From assembly GCA_009711805.1 (NCBI GenBank), contig VEMX01000035.1, positions 34,673 through 98,672 on the forward strand: 64,000 nucleotides of DNA, read 5' to 3'. Positions 9,285 through 18,993 of this stretch are shown here, piece after piece. Under the pieces are notes generated by a model. It was not told the DNA's origin. It saw only the letters and a list, made by a program, of their open reading frames with translations, and made no database searches. The position numbers and the translations under genes were made by a program. This stretch comes from Balneolaceae bacterium. Its GTDB lineage: Bacteria > Bacteroidota > Rhodothermia > Balneolales > Balneolaceae. Positions within the stretch are counted from its first letter, which is position 1, and each line of letters begins with the position of its first letter.

Positions 9285-10643
9285 TTAAATAATTTCAAAA
9301 TACCGTTTTAATTCCCAATCAGTTACTTGTTTTGAAAACTGATTCCATTCCCATTCCCGGCTTCTCACAAAGTGCTGGGCAAAAGGAGCTCCAAATAATG
9401 CTTCGGGAATATCGGAAGTTTTCATCATATCTGTAGCTTCTTTAAGTGTAGCGGGAAGCTGTTCGGATGTTTTATTTTCATACTCATTTCCTTTTGTTTG
9501 AGGAGTCTGCAGGGGGAGCTTGTGTTTGATTCCATAAAGCCCTGAAGCAAGACTGGCAGCCATGCTGAGGTATGGGTTGGCATCGGCTCCGGGAACGCGT
9601 GTCTCAAGCCTCATGGCCTGGTTATTGGTATTGATAATCCTGAGGGCGGTAGTTCGGTTTTCGACACCCCAGCTCTTTGTAGTGGATGCCCAGGAACCGG
9701 CTACAAATCGTTTGTAGCTGTTTACCGTAGGGGCGTACATAGGTAGTATATAGGGCAGGCAGTGTAACTGTCCGGCGAGGTAATGTTCCATCAATGTACT
9801 GATGTTATTTGCTTTACCACTCGCATAAAAAAGATTTTGCTCTTGGTTTTCATCCCATAAGCTTTGATGTATATGTCCGCTGCAACCCGGTAACTTTGTA
9901 CTCCATTTCGCCATGAAGCTGGCCATGATTTCATGTTTATTGGCAATTTCTTTTACCGAAGTTTTAAACAAAATGGCGCGATCGGCAGCTTCCAGAATAT
10001 CAGTGTATTCAATTGAAGCTTCGTAGACTCCGTCCCCGGTTTCTGTGTGCAGGCCTTCAAGGGGAATATCAAAATCACCCAAGAGGTCGAACAGTTCATT
10101 GAAATACTCATCGTTCTGGGACGATCGCAATACGGAATAGCCGAACATACCGGGGGTTAAGGGGCTGGGGCTGGCATAGTTTTTTTGTTTCAGTGATTGT
10201 GGTGTTTCCCGAAAGTTAAACCATTCAAATTCGTTGGAGAAGAGGGGAGCATAGCCCAACTTGAGGCATTGGTCGCTGATGCGTTTTAGCAGGCTGCGTG
10301 GGCATACCTCCTTTAGTTTCTCTGATTTACTGAAATCACCCAGGAAAAAAGGCAATTCCTGATTCCATGGTATAGTTCGGAATGTACGCAGATCTATAGT
10401 TGCCAGAGCATCGGGGTAGCCGGTATGCCAGCCTGTAACTTCAGAGTTATCGTATACCGCATCGTTCATATCCCAGCCAAATACTACATCACAAAAGCCT
10501 ATGCTCTTATCCAGGGATTCCAGGAATTTAGTTCTGGATATCAATTTACCCCGTAACACACCATCCATATCAGTAAGAGCAAACTTTACCTTATTACAGT
10601 CTGTAGATGTAAGATAATCTATTACCTGTATTTTATTATTCAT
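9285..10643 (-). CDS. Glutamine-synthetase-like ATP ligase (gamma-glutamyl-amine synthetase type)
   Basis: A 452-residue member of the glutamine synthetase superfamily, probably joining the gamma-carboxyl of glutamate to an amine. The N-terminal beta-grasp domain (VKFALTDMDGVLRGKLI) and catalytic domain are complete. LHTETGDGVYEASIEY, PGCSGHIHQSLWD, ENRTTALRI and RLETRVPGADANPYL carry the expected Glu, His and Arg residues. The overall pattern resembles gamma-glutamylpolyamine synthetases (PuuA/GlnA3) more than the housekeeping GlnA, which is usually about 470 residues with a conserved adenylylation loop. It heads the operon, with the APH-like kinase 12 nt downstream. Confidence 0.85.
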   Translation of the reverse strand: MNNKIQVIDYLTSTDCNKVKFALTDMDGVLRGKLISRTKFLESLDKSIGFCDVVFGWDMNDAVYDNSEVTGWHTGYPDALATIDLRTFRTIPWNQELPFFLGDFSKSEKLKEVCPRSLLKRISDQCLKLGYAPLFSNEFEWFNFRETPQSLKQKNYASPSPLTPGMFGYSVLRSSQNDEYFNELFDLLGDFDIPLEGLHTETGDGVYEASIEYTDILEAADRAILFKTSVKEIANKHEIMASFMAKWSTKLPGCSGHIHQSLWDENQEQNLFYASGKANNISTLMEHYLAGQLHCLPYILPMYAPTVNSYKRFVAGSWASTTKSWGVENRTTALRIINTNNQAMRLETRVPGADANPYLSMAASLASGLYGIKHKLPLQTPQTKGNEYENKTSEQLPATLKEATDMMKTSDIPEALFGAPFAQHFVRSREWEWNQFSKQVTDWELKRYFEII

Positions 10644-10728
10644 TGCAGGCTTTATTTATTTTTGAAATATAAATCTAAGGAAAGGAACGAAGAGATGAGA
10701 AGAAATTTATAGAAGACTTTGAAAAACT

Positions 10729-10747
10729 GGTTTTGCAAAGCTTTCTT
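10729..10747 (+). repeat. Intergenic 19-bp sequence shared with 31784-31802
   Basis: The sequence GGTTTTGCAAAGCTTTCTT occurs here and, exactly, on the minus strand upstream of queG. It lies between two divergent genes (GS-like operon and universal stress protein). It contains an AAAGCTTT palindrome. It could be a protein-binding site or part of a dispersed repeat; function is not known. Confidence 0.5.
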
Positions 10748-10823
10748 GTAATTATTGTGAGATTTATAAGTTTTTGTAAATGATAGGATAAAAGTACGCT
10801 GTTATTGGTAAATTAGAGGCGTT

Positions 10824-11666
10824 ATGATAAATACAATTCTTTTTGGGTCAGATTTTTCGGAAGAAGCCGACGAGGCTTTTGAATATGCAATCACCATTGC
10901 TCATAAAATGGAAGCCAGTGTTACGCTGTATCATTCCATTGAAGAGATGTATGATTTCGCTACACGCTCTCAGCGGATTATTGATAAAGAAATTGAAGAA
11001 ATAAGCAAACGCTTCGAAAATCAGATCAAGGAAATAAGGAAGCAACCGAAGTACAGGGATATTCACCTGGACTATAAAATAGACGTAGGCCGTACGGTAG
11101 CCAATATCGAAAAAGCAGCATCAGAGGTAGGAGCCGATTTAATTGTAATGGGATATCAGAACAATGAAGAGGATTCCGGCTCACTTAAAAGAATGTTGTA
11201 TGGGAATATAACTTCTGAGGTTATTCTGACATCCGATGTACCGGTACTGGCTGTGCCATCTGGCTCCAAAGAATATGATTTTAAGAATATAATTTTTGCC
11301 AGTGATTATAATGCAACGGAGCTGGAAATCATAGAATCGTTGGTAGCGCTGGCCGAGGAATTTTCTTCATCTATTGAAATTGTTCATGTGGACGAGGAAG
11401 AGACTAAGGAAGCACAAAAGGCATTCCAGGCCTTTCGGGAAAAGGTGAATACATCTGTAACAAACTTTCATTTTGTATACACTCATCTTACCGGAAAAGA
11501 TTTTGCAAAGGAGATAAGTGAGTATAGCCAGTCGAAAAATGCAGATTTAATCGTGATGGGACGTAAAAAACGGAGCTTTCTTCGCTATATATTCAGCATG
11601 GGAGAGGCCAAAGAATTAACCTTCTGCAAAAGTGCGCCCCTACTTGTAATACCTGTCAAAGAGTGA
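10824..11666 (+). CDS. Universal stress protein with two UspA domains
   Basis: A 280-residue tandem UspA protein. Domain 1 (about 1-147) begins INTILFGSDFSEEADEAFEYA and ends VILTSDVPVLAVPSG. Domain 2 (about 150-280) begins KNIIFASDYNATELEIIE and ends LTFCKSAPLLVIPV. The DLIVMGYQ and DLIVMGRKK strands are present in each. The nucleotide-binding glycine motif is incomplete in both copies (SGSLKRMLYGNIT and RSFLRYIFSMGEAKE), so ATP binding is doubtful. The gene is monocistronic and divergent from the GS-like operon. Confidence 0.9.
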   Translation: MINTILFGSDFSEEADEAFEYAITIAHKMEASVTLYHSIEEMYDFATRSQRIIDKEIEEISKRFENQIKEIRKQPKYRDIHLDYKIDVGRTVANIEKAASEVGADLIVMGYQNNEEDSGSLKRMLYGNITSEVILTSDVPVLAVPSGSKEYDFKNIIFASDYNATELEIIESLVALAEEFSSSIEIVHVDEEETKEAQKAFQAFREKVNTSVTNFHFVYTHLTGKDFAKEISEYSQSKNADLIVMGRKKRSFLRYIFSMGEAKELTFCKSAPLLVIPVKE

Positions 11667-11718
11667 TTTCTTAATATAGACTGGAGTTGTTGTTCCTATC
11701 AGGGCGTCATTCAGCGAC

Positions 11719-13572
11719 TTAATAATTCCAAAGGCTCAACCCGATAATTCCCCAATAAAAAAGGTAGAGAGCCACTGTTGAACAAGATACAGAAGACAGC
11801 AAAGCCGGGTATTTGATGCGGGAGCTTTTCTTTCCTGCGTTTCTGAAAAAGATTTTTATTGATTGAATAAGTCCTGTGAGTGAAGTAAGTAAGAAAAGCC
11901 ATCCGAAAATATAAAACAGTACAGCTCCGGAACTATATTGTACAGTCGGATCATAGAGCAAAGAAAAAGCTACGATCATTCCTGCGAAAGACACACTACC
12001 CAGCCATGGATATATCAAGAGTGATAACTGATGGTTCTTTTGTTTGATGCTCCTGATGGGGATCCAGAACAAGTAGACTATAAGAGTAAATAAAACTCCA
12101 AGTACCGAGACGAGTGCAGTCAAGAATTGTGCATAAGCCCACCAGGAAGGGATTTGCTGATAGGCCATCTCATTTGTAAGCCATAGTTGATTCCCTTCAT
12201 CACTTTCAACAAACACAGAGGTAGCTATTGGTTGGTTTGATTTCCTGAAACGGTTATTGCCAAGATGAAAGAGCGATTGGCTCTCTCCCATAGTGCTCTT
12301 TTGGAGTATCTTCCCATCGTTTTCTACAATAAACTGGAGATCGATCAGTCTCATGAATGGATGTATCAGCTGGATGGGGGAAGAAACGGGTTGATATCCC
12401 CCGGTAATTGAACGAAGCTGGTTACCGGTTAATTCTACCGCATCAGGAATAGTTATTTTTGATGATGTATAAGTATTTAAGAGTTCTTTTTTGATTTCTT
12501 TCAGTGCATCATTTCCATCTCGGTTATTCAGCAGGATAACAAAACCAATTCCCAATTCTGTTGAATATCCAAAGTCCGAGAGAAAGCCCCCATAACTGCC
12601 ATCATGCCCATAAAAATGATATCCGTTAATTAGCTCACCCTGTAACCCTTTTCCGTACCCATAGCTAATACCTTGTTTGGAGGAAAGAGAAGATTCGGGT
12701 GTTTCCATGCGTGTGATAACCGATGCAGGAAGTAGCTGTATGCTGTCGATTTTCCCACGGTTCAGGAATAAACGTACAAAATTGGACATGCCATCAATAG
12801 AAGCGAAAAGCCCGCCGGCCGGCCATTGGGGGATATTAGGGTAGGGTGTGTAGGTATTGTCGGAACCGGCGTATCCCCTCGAAAGAGTTGTATTGGTAGT
12901 GTCGAAAGGAGGATAGATGGCTTGTGTCATCTGAAGTGGCTGCAGTATTTGTTCACTCACATATTCATCAAAAGGTTTGTTTACTTGCTCTTCGATTACA
13001 TAAGCGGCAAGGATGGCACCCAGGTTATTATAAGCATAATAGCTGCCGGCTTTCCATCGGCTTTTTAAGGACTCTTCGGTGAGCCGGAAAACTTTGCTAA
13101 AGGAGGTGGTAGCATCAGCCTGGTGAAAGATGCTGAAATGTGCTTCATCAAAACCGGAGGTATGTTCCAGCAGGTGTACCAGCCTTACGGGGTGAGTATC
13201 GCTCCATGGATTATCGATTACCAGCGAGGGGATAACTTCACTAACAGGAGTAGTAATAGATAGTTTTCCATCTTTCTGAGCTTTTAGTGCAGCCAGCGAG
13301 ATAAATGTTTTTGAAATAGAACCTATTCCAAATAACGTCTGCTCAGAAACAGGTATTCCCTTTTCAATGTCAGCGTTCCCAAATGTTCCTTTCCATAGTA
13401 TTTGGTCTCTTGAAACCAGGGCTGCGGTAGCTCCGGGTATATCATACTTATCAAGTATATCCTGAATTTCCTGAACAGCTACTTCAGGCTGTGATTTGGA
13501 TTGTGAGTAAGAGTTGGTGGAAAGAAGCAACACTATGGAAAGGCAGAATAAGAAGAGTTTAAGCTGTTGCAT
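11719..13572 (-). CDS. Beta-lactamase-fold serine hydrolase with C-terminal membrane domain
   Basis: A 617-residue exported protein. A signal peptide (MQQLKLFLFCLSIVLLLSTN...) precedes a class C beta-lactamase/penicillin-binding-like domain (about 30-365). Active-site motifs are FGIGSISKTF (SxxK, Ser85/Lys88), YAYNNLG (YxN) and YGHDGSYGG (HxG). A linker domain follows, then four hydrophobic segments between about 480 and 617 that should anchor the C-terminus in the inner membrane. Families like this include peptidases, esterases and D-aminopeptidases; substrate cannot be told. Resistance to beta-lactams is not implied. Confidence 0.87.
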   Translation of the reverse strand: MQQLKLFLFCLSIVLLLSTNSYSQSKSQPEVAVQEIQDILDKYDIPGATAALVSRDQILWKGTFGNADIEKGIPVSEQTLFGIGSISKTFISLAALKAQKDGKLSITTPVSEVIPSLVIDNPWSDTHPVRLVHLLEHTSGFDEAHFSIFHQADATTSFSKVFRLTEESLKSRWKAGSYYAYNNLGAILAAYVIEEQVNKPFDEYVSEQILQPLQMTQAIYPPFDTTNTTLSRGYAGSDNTYTPYPNIPQWPAGGLFASIDGMSNFVRLFLNRGKIDSIQLLPASVITRMETPESSLSSKQGISYGYGKGLQGELINGYHFYGHDGSYGGFLSDFGYSTELGIGFVILLNNRDGNDALKEIKKELLNTYTSSKITIPDAVELTGNQLRSITGGYQPVSSPIQLIHPFMRLIDLQFIVENDGKILQKSTMGESQSLFHLGNNRFRKSNQPIATSVFVESDEGNQLWLTNEMAYQQIPSWWAYAQFLTALVSVLGVLFTLIVYLFWIPIRSIKQKNHQLSLLIYPWLGSVSFAGMIVAFSLLYDPTVQYSSGAVLFYIFGWLFLLTSLTGLIQSIKIFFRNAGKKSSRIKYPALLSSVSCSTVALYLFYWGIIGLSLWNY

Positions 13573-13743
13573 TGCAGGAATTCTATTGAAAGTTATGCTC
13601 AGCTTTCAGGTATTCTCTGAACTATAAGGGGATAGATTGTATTATAAACCCATCAATTTTGCCGAGATTCTTTTTTTGCCGGCAGCTATACTTAATCTTA
13701 AAACTAAAGTTTCACCCCGAATGCGTTTCGTTCTTTTTTTAGG

Positions 13744-15153
13744 CTAACTTTTCAGGCTGAGTTTAGCAACAGCTTCAATGTGGTAGGTTTGGGGGAACAT
13801 ATCCACAGGTTGTACCTTCTCTACGTTGTAGACGTTTTCCAGCTCTTTTAAGTCTCGAGCCATAGTAGAACTGTTACAGCTTACATATACTATTTTGGGC
13901 ACTTTCAGCTCACACAGCCGTTTTACAACATCGGGATGCATACCGGCCCGGGGAGGATCCGTAATCAGTACATCCGGTGAGCCATACTTTTGCTCAACAC
14001 TTTGGTTGAACACTTCTTTCATATCTCCCTTAATAAAGTGTGCATTATCTACGCCATTTTCTTTGGCATTAAAGCGGGCATTTTCAACAGCTACGTCTAC
14101 CAGTTCTATACCTACTACTTTTTCAGCTGGTTTACTCATAAACAGGCTTAAGGTGCCCACTCCGCAATATAAGTCATAAACAATATCCCCGTCTTCAAGG
14201 TCAGCAAAGTCGCGGGTCACTTCATACAGCTTTTCAGCTTGAGCTGTATGGGTTTGGAAAAATGCATTGGGATGAATTTTGAAGCTGAATTCCCCAATAT
14301 GATCAACAATATAACCCGGGCCGTGGATCACTTTTTCGTACCTGCCCACGGCAGTAGGATTTTTTTGATCATTGATGTTATTTACAATGGTGGTAATGAT
14401 TGGGAATTCTTCAAGCAGAGCCTCAGCCAGGGCTTGAATGGTATCCGGTTCATTGCGGTAGGTTACCAGGTTCACCATGAAATCATTGGTGTGATGTGCA
14501 TTGCGGATCATCACATGGCGCATAAAGCCTTCATTCTCAAAAGTGTTGAAAGCTTCAATATTATGCTCAATACAATAGGATCGCACAAAATCCAGAATCT
14601 GAAAAGATTCTTCTCTTTGAAGATGGCATTCCTGAATGTTGAGGATCTTGTCAAACCGGCCGGGAGCATGAAGTCCGGCTGCAAAGGCGGCGTCATCTAC
14701 AAATTCATCGCTTTTAATTTCTTCTTCAGTCAGCCACCGGCGATTTCCGATGCTATATTCCATTTTATTCCGGTAGTAGAGTTCCCGTTCGGCTCCAATG
14801 CCTTCCAGTACGATGGATTCATCAAGCCCGCCAATACGGCTAATATGATCGCGTACCTGCTGGGTTTTAAATTCCAATTGTTTGCTGTAAGGGATATGCT
14901 GCCAGCTACAACCTCCACATACGGGAGCATGCTTACAAGTGGGTTCAATCCGATGGGGACTGGGGGTAATGATGTTGAGCAGCTTGGCTTCTCGGTAATT
15001 TTTTTTCTTTTTAACGATTCTGGCTTCAACAATATCGCCGGGGGTAGTATCCCGAACGAACACAGCAAGTCCGTCAACTTTGGCTAACCCTTTGCCTTTA
15101 AATGCCGCATCAATAATTTCAAGTTCAACAATGGTTCCTTTTTTTAGAGCCAT
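13744..15153 (-). CDS. rlmD: 23S rRNA (uracil-C5)-methyltransferase, RlmD/RumA family
   Basis: A 469-residue enzyme methylating a uracil C5 in 23S rRNA (U1939 in E. coli) with SAM. An N-terminal TRAM domain (about 1-60) is followed by an iron-sulfur motif with Cys73, Cys79 and Cys82, plus a later Cys in NIQECHLQ. The SAM-binding motif VYDLYCGVGTLSLFM, the DPPRAGMHP loop and the catalytic cysteine in IVYVSCNSSTMARDL are all present. In Gram-positive bacteria the same family member (RlmCD) modifies two sites; which applies here is open. It lies 3 nt downstream of the cNMP-binding gene and is probably translated from the same message. Confidence 0.93.
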   Translation of the reverse strand: MALKKGTIVELEIIDAAFKGKGLAKVDGLAVFVRDTTPGDIVEARIVKKKKNYREAKLLNIITPSPHRIEPTCKHAPVCGGCSWQHIPYSKQLEFKTQQVRDHISRIGGLDESIVLEGIGAERELYYRNKMEYSIGNRRWLTEEEIKSDEFVDDAAFAAGLHAPGRFDKILNIQECHLQREESFQILDFVRSYCIEHNIEAFNTFENEGFMRHVMIRNAHHTNDFMVNLVTYRNEPDTIQALAEALLEEFPIITTIVNNINDQKNPTAVGRYEKVIHGPGYIVDHIGEFSFKIHPNAFFQTHTAQAEKLYEVTRDFADLEDGDIVYDLYCGVGTLSLFMSKPAEKVVGIELVDVAVENARFNAKENGVDNAHFIKGDMKEVFNQSVEQKYGSPDVLITDPPRAGMHPDVVKRLCELKVPKIVYVSCNSSTMARDLKELENVYNVEKVQPVDMFPQTYHIEAVAKLSLKS

Positions 15154-15156
15154 GGG

Positions 15157-15726
15157 CTATATAGCATCCTCCGGGAGCTGGTCTTCGAAATAAGTATCAA
15201 ATTGAATTTGCAGTGCTGTATGTTCATCAGAAAAATGGGCCAACCTTTTTGTTGTTACCTCGAGCTGCCGAAGCGCTATGTTTGACAGGGTTTGCAAAAA
15301 TTTAACGGCTATATGGGGATGCCGGGATTTCAATACTTCAAAATCAGGTTTAAAAAATCCAAGTAGTTCACAGTCTGTAAGGCACCGGGCCGATGATTTT
15401 CTTCGTAAATCATAACCAATAGATAAAACACCAAAACTACCGGCTCGTTTTAAGATGAAGCCGTCATCTTCATGTCTTTCCTCAGTATCGTCTGGTACGC
15501 CAATGGTCAGTTCTACTTCACCATCCTCAATAAAGTACATTCCGGTGCCGGGGTCGTTCTTATAGAACACATATTCTCCCTCTTTATAACTGCGTCGGTG
15601 GCATAGCTGCAGGAACTCGTACCGCTCATCGGGGGCAAGGTTTGCCAGAAACCTGGACTTGAAAACTATGTTAGATTGATTTTTCAAACGTTTTAATTTT
15701 TTAAGCATATCAAATTTACTTATCAA
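15157..15726 (-). CDS. Cyclic-nucleotide-binding-domain protein without DNA-binding domain
   Basis: A 189-residue protein with a single cNMP-binding domain (about 22-150). FLANLAPDERYEFLQLCHRRSYKEG opens the fold; GTGMYFIEDGEVELTIG follows the pattern of the first strands; a phosphate-binding cassette would sit near GSFGVLSIGYDLRRKSSARCL (LSIG plus Arg/Ser), though the usual GE is replaced. No helix-turn-helix follows, so it is not a CRP-type activator. The C-terminal 40 residues are helical and acidic. It precedes rlmD by 3 nt; the functional link is unclear. Confidence 0.78.
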   Translation of the reverse strand: MISKFDMLKKLKRLKNQSNIVFKSRFLANLAPDERYEFLQLCHRRSYKEGEYVFYKNDPGTGMYFIEDGEVELTIGVPDDTEERHEDDGFILKRAGSFGVLSIGYDLRRKSSARCLTDCELLGFFKPDFEVLKSRHPHIAVKFLQTLSNIALRQLEVTTKRLAHFSDEHTALQIQFDTYFEDQLPEDAI

Positions 15727-15862
15727 GCAAGCTGAAGAACGTATGGTGAACTTGTGGCACTATTTACATAAAAGTACAGATATACGTTCATTACGTGTTC
15801 AATATTACGATTGCCTGTGTTGAGGTACAAACGTTAGGTGATTTAATTTTTACTGAATGGTG

Positions 15863-18310
15863 CTAAAAAGAATGGCCGATACCAAAACTAAAATATAGTT
15901 TTCGGTTATTAAGCCATCCGTTTTGAAGGTCGTGCACCCGGAAAGCAAAGTCAAACCTGACGACTACATATTGCCAATCAAGGCGGAGGCCCAGACCACT
16001 GCTTATGGCAATTTGTTTATAAAAGCGGTCAAATTTAAATCGACCTTCCTCTAATCTGTCTTTATTGTTTTGATCTCGAAAATCATTTTCAGCTCCGTAC
16101 CAGATGTTACCTGCATCTGTAAACCAGGCTCCGTGCCAGTTAGCCCCTACGAAATTACGAATCAGTATTTGACGGGCTTCGGTAAAAGCGGCAAGCTTAA
16201 TTTCTCCACCGGGTATATTAACATTATCGGCGGCAATGGTTCCCGGTCCCAGCTGGAAGGGAGCCCATCCGCGGATGTCATTACTTCCACCGGCAAAAAA
16301 CCTTCGGTTTAGCGGAATGGATGTGCTTCCGCCATACGGTTGGGCGTAGCCTCCATACAGTCTCCATGCAAAAACAGCTGAGTTTGAGATGGGAATATAC
16401 CGCCGGTAATCGGCCGACAGCTTAAAGAAGCGACTGTAGCTTAAACTGTTTTCACTTAGCTTAAAGAGGGAAGGGAGATGTCCTTCAAGTGTATTTGGAG
16501 TTACAATGTGTTTATCGAAGAGATAGGGGATATTTCCTCCAAGCGAGGCAGAATATTCGCTGAAGTAGCCGTAGTTCCGCTTAATCAAGTCCGTATTTTG
16601 GCTTCGGAATGTGTATCGGATGATGGATGAAATCTGGGGATTGAAATCTTCCAGGATACGCTGCAGTTCAAAAGAGTCGACGATCGTCCCGTCATTCAGC
16701 GTATCGCTTCCAAATTCATTTCGGAGGTTGGCGATGTAATCTCTTGATGGATCAGTGTCTACGATATCGAGTTCTATGAGGTCAAAGAAACTTGAGAATC
16801 GGGGAGTATGATTTACCTCATATCTCAGGTTAAAACGAACATCCGAGTTGATATCAAAATAAAGCTGATCCGACCGACTGTAGGAGAGAGAGTATCGGGT
16901 AACCGCGTTGGTAAAACTGGGACGGTTATCCAGGAAGGCAAACGGAAAGTTTAAACGGGGTACCGAGTAGTCGGCTCTGAGCTCATAACTTCTGAATAGA
17001 GAAGACTGGGTCGTACTGGTAGAGTCTCCCAGGATGTTCTCAAGGGTAGATGGTGTAACGTACTCGAAACTGGTGTTGGCGCCGATCGACAGATTCTCTG
17101 CATTTCCAAACACATTGTTATTTGTGTAGTCAACCCCAAAGCCAGTTCCGTATCCGTATCTTTTCATCCCAAAAAATTCTGATGATATGGTATGCTTGGT
17201 GATGGTCTGCAGGTTGAAGTAGGAGGGGATTTCTTCCTGGGTAAAATCTGGCTGTACATTACTTTCACTTTGTGCAAAACGCTCTATAAAAAGCATACCC
17301 AGGTTTTGATATTCATTAATGGTGCCCAGGTACAGTGAGTGATTGTAAACGTCCCCGGGTTTAAAAAGTACCTGTCCGGAAAGCAGCCCGAAATTGGTTT
17401 GCGATTCCGGTTCTTTAGCAAGGTAAATAGCGTTGGTGCTGTCGATGGTATGGGGTTCCCCTGAAAGCGTATCTCGTTGTGATAGTTCCCTGGGGGTGAT
17501 GCCATCTTCCAGGTTTATGTGGATATCCCCAAACCGGAACACCTTCCCGGGGTTAATCCGGAATTGGATATGAAGCTCGGGTATGGCCGAGGAATCAACA
17601 AGAGCAATAACTGAATCCCTTTGAACGGAAGCATAGCCGCTATTCTTTAAAAAAGTAATAATGCGCTGCTGTTCATCTACAAGTTCCTGAGTATTATATT
17701 GACGCCGAACATAAAACGTAGAATCATTAATAGAGGAGCCGGTTAACAAACCTCCGCGAAGAAAGTTGAATTTTGTATCCGGTTCATCAAATTCGGGCAT
17801 TCCGGAATAGGAAATTGTTTCTATGGTTGAGGCCGTTCCTTCCTCAATAAGGAAAGAAACCTCAATTTTATGGGTCCGGTACTCTACAATGGTCGTATCA
17901 ACTGCCACATTTAAGTACCCCAGCGAACGATAATATAATGAGAGTCGCTCCATATCGTTGGCTACCATCTGCCGATCGAGGTAGGCGGGAGCTTCCCCAA
18001 AACTGCCATTCGAGAGTTTCCAGATAAAATACCAGGGAGTAAAACGGGGGATACCCAGAAATTCCCTGTTGGTTTTAGTTCGTATTAGAGTTTCAAGCGT
18101 TCGGTCTTTGACATTTTGATTCCCCGAAAAACGAATACGCCGAACGACATCTTCAGTATTAGATTGGTTTTGAACCCCTTGGGCATGTGTCGCAAATGGA
18201 GAAAACGCCAAGACTGCCCATATAAGAAGCAGCAAACCGGTATTACCTATAAATGAGGTGGATTTTTTACAAATCAAGATAGTTTTGGAAGAACATATTC
18301 TATACTCCAA
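15863..18310 (-). CDS. BamA/TamA-family outer-membrane protein
   Basis: An 815-residue Omp85 protein. The N-terminal signal region ends near FATHAQG. POTRA-like domains follow: VVRRIRFSGNQNVKDRTLETLI, then a segment with IETISYSGMPEFDEPD and a third with FRFGDIHINLEDGI. From about residue 370 it is a beta barrel, ending in LYFSFGIGHSF with a C-terminal Phe. The loop-6 signature is DIRGW (residues near 695), equivalent to the VRGF/Y motif of BamA. Bacteroidota TamL homologues are lipoproteins; this one has a type I signal and no lipobox. It may insert or move proteins or lipids across the periplasm. Confidence 0.88.
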   Translation of the reverse strand: MEYRICSSKTILICKKSTSFIGNTGLLLLIWAVLAFSPFATHAQGVQNQSNTEDVVRRIRFSGNQNVKDRTLETLIRTKTNREFLGIPRFTPWYFIWKLSNGSFGEAPAYLDRQMVANDMERLSLYYRSLGYLNVAVDTTIVEYRTHKIEVSFLIEEGTASTIETISYSGMPEFDEPDTKFNFLRGGLLTGSSINDSTFYVRRQYNTQELVDEQQRIITFLKNSGYASVQRDSVIALVDSSAIPELHIQFRINPGKVFRFGDIHINLEDGITPRELSQRDTLSGEPHTIDSTNAIYLAKEPESQTNFGLLSGQVLFKPGDVYNHSLYLGTINEYQNLGMLFIERFAQSESNVQPDFTQEEIPSYFNLQTITKHTISSEFFGMKRYGYGTGFGVDYTNNNVFGNAENLSIGANTSFEYVTPSTLENILGDSTSTTQSSLFRSYELRADYSVPRLNFPFAFLDNRPSFTNAVTRYSLSYSRSDQLYFDINSDVRFNLRYEVNHTPRFSSFFDLIELDIVDTDPSRDYIANLRNEFGSDTLNDGTIVDSFELQRILEDFNPQISSIIRYTFRSQNTDLIKRNYGYFSEYSASLGGNIPYLFDKHIVTPNTLEGHLPSLFKLSENSLSYSRFFKLSADYRRYIPISNSAVFAWRLYGGYAQPYGGSTSIPLNRRFFAGGSNDIRGWAPFQLGPGTIAADNVNIPGGEIKLAAFTEARQILIRNFVGANWHGAWFTDAGNIWYGAENDFRDQNNKDRLEEGRFKFDRFYKQIAISSGLGLRLDWQYVVVRFDFAFRVHDLQNGWLNNRKLYFSFGIGHSF

Positions 18311-18345
18311 TAGCAGGATAAATCTTCCGCAGGTTTATTTAATGA

Positions 18346-18600
18346 TTAAACATCGTCGTAATCGAAACCTTCGTCTTCTTCGTTGTGGAAGAAGTCTTCT
18401 TTACGAATGTAATCAGGCCAAATATCCTCTATACCCTCGTAAATAGTTTCCTCACCCTGGTCAATTTCCTCGAGTTCTTCAAGGTTAACAATTACCTGGG
18501 GCGGCAAACCATTCCGTTCGGCCCATTCAATAAGTTCCTCCCTGTTCGTTGGAAAAGGGGCGTCATCTAATGCTGCAGCTAATTCAACTGTCCAAATCAT
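18346..18600 (-). CDS. Small acidic protein, DUF2795-like
   Basis: An 84-residue protein starting MIWTVELAAALDDAPFPTN; the segment LAAALDDAPFPTNREELIEWAERNG resembles the DUF2795 family. The C-terminal half is strongly acidic and ends HNEEDEGFDYDDV. I prefer this ATG to one 42 nt upstream, because the upstream 14 residues do not match the family. No function is known. It lies 36 nt upstream of the BamA-like gene on the same strand and is divergent from tatA. Confidence 0.7.
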   Translation of the reverse strand: MIWTVELAAALDDAPFPTNREELIEWAERNGLPPQVIVNLEELEEIDQGEETIYEGIEDIWPDYIRKEDFFHNEEDEGFDYDDV

Positions 18601-18752
18601 AGTATAATAAGTTTTTTGTAAGTGTCTGTGTGTAATAAACACTTGATAGAATAAATATCAAGTGAATAAATAAAATTTTTGTTCCAAAATCGTGCCGAAA
18701 ATATTGTTATCTTAGCACAAATACATCAACTAAATCCAAAGAGGATTATTTT

Positions 18753-18971
18753 ATGTTTAGTGGTATTGGAACTACCGAAATCTTAATCATTGCAATTTTA
18801 GTGTTAGTACTTTTTGGAGCGAAACGTATTCCGGAATTGGCCCGTGGTTTAGGCCAGGGAATTCAGGAGTTCAAGCAGGCATCCAAAGATATCAAAAAGG
18901 AGATTGATGAAAGCTCCCGGGAAATCAACGATGCTGTCAATCAAAAAGAAGAAAACAACGCTAATAAGTAA
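18753..18971 (+). CDS. tatA: Twin-arginine translocase subunit TatA
   Basis: A 72-residue TatA/E protein that forms the Tat export pore. Residues 7-22 ([16 protein letters not shown]) form the single membrane helix, followed by the conserved [20 protein letters not shown] amphipathic helix and a charged tail. A good ribosome-binding sequence (AAAGAGGA) lies 8-15 nt before the ATG. Neither tatC nor tatB is nearby. It is the first gene of the rightward tatA-gatA-SDR-peptidase-prmA-ppx run; the gap to gatA is 22 nt. Confidence 0.93.
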   Translation: MFSGIGTTEILIIAILVLVLFGAKRIPELARGLGQGIQEFKQASKDIKKEIDESSREINDAVNQKEENNANK

Positions 18972-18993
18972 TTAGAAGGATATTATTCAACAT

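Noticed and set aside
14239..15087. Long open frame of 282 codons opposite rlmD
   Set aside because: It is antisense to a well-supported gene with conserved motifs and its translation has no family features.
18677..18715. FCB-type promoter TTTG/TAnnTTTG upstream of tatA
   Set aside because: The spacing between candidate boxes (about 26 nt) is longer than the consensus and the -7 box fits poorly.
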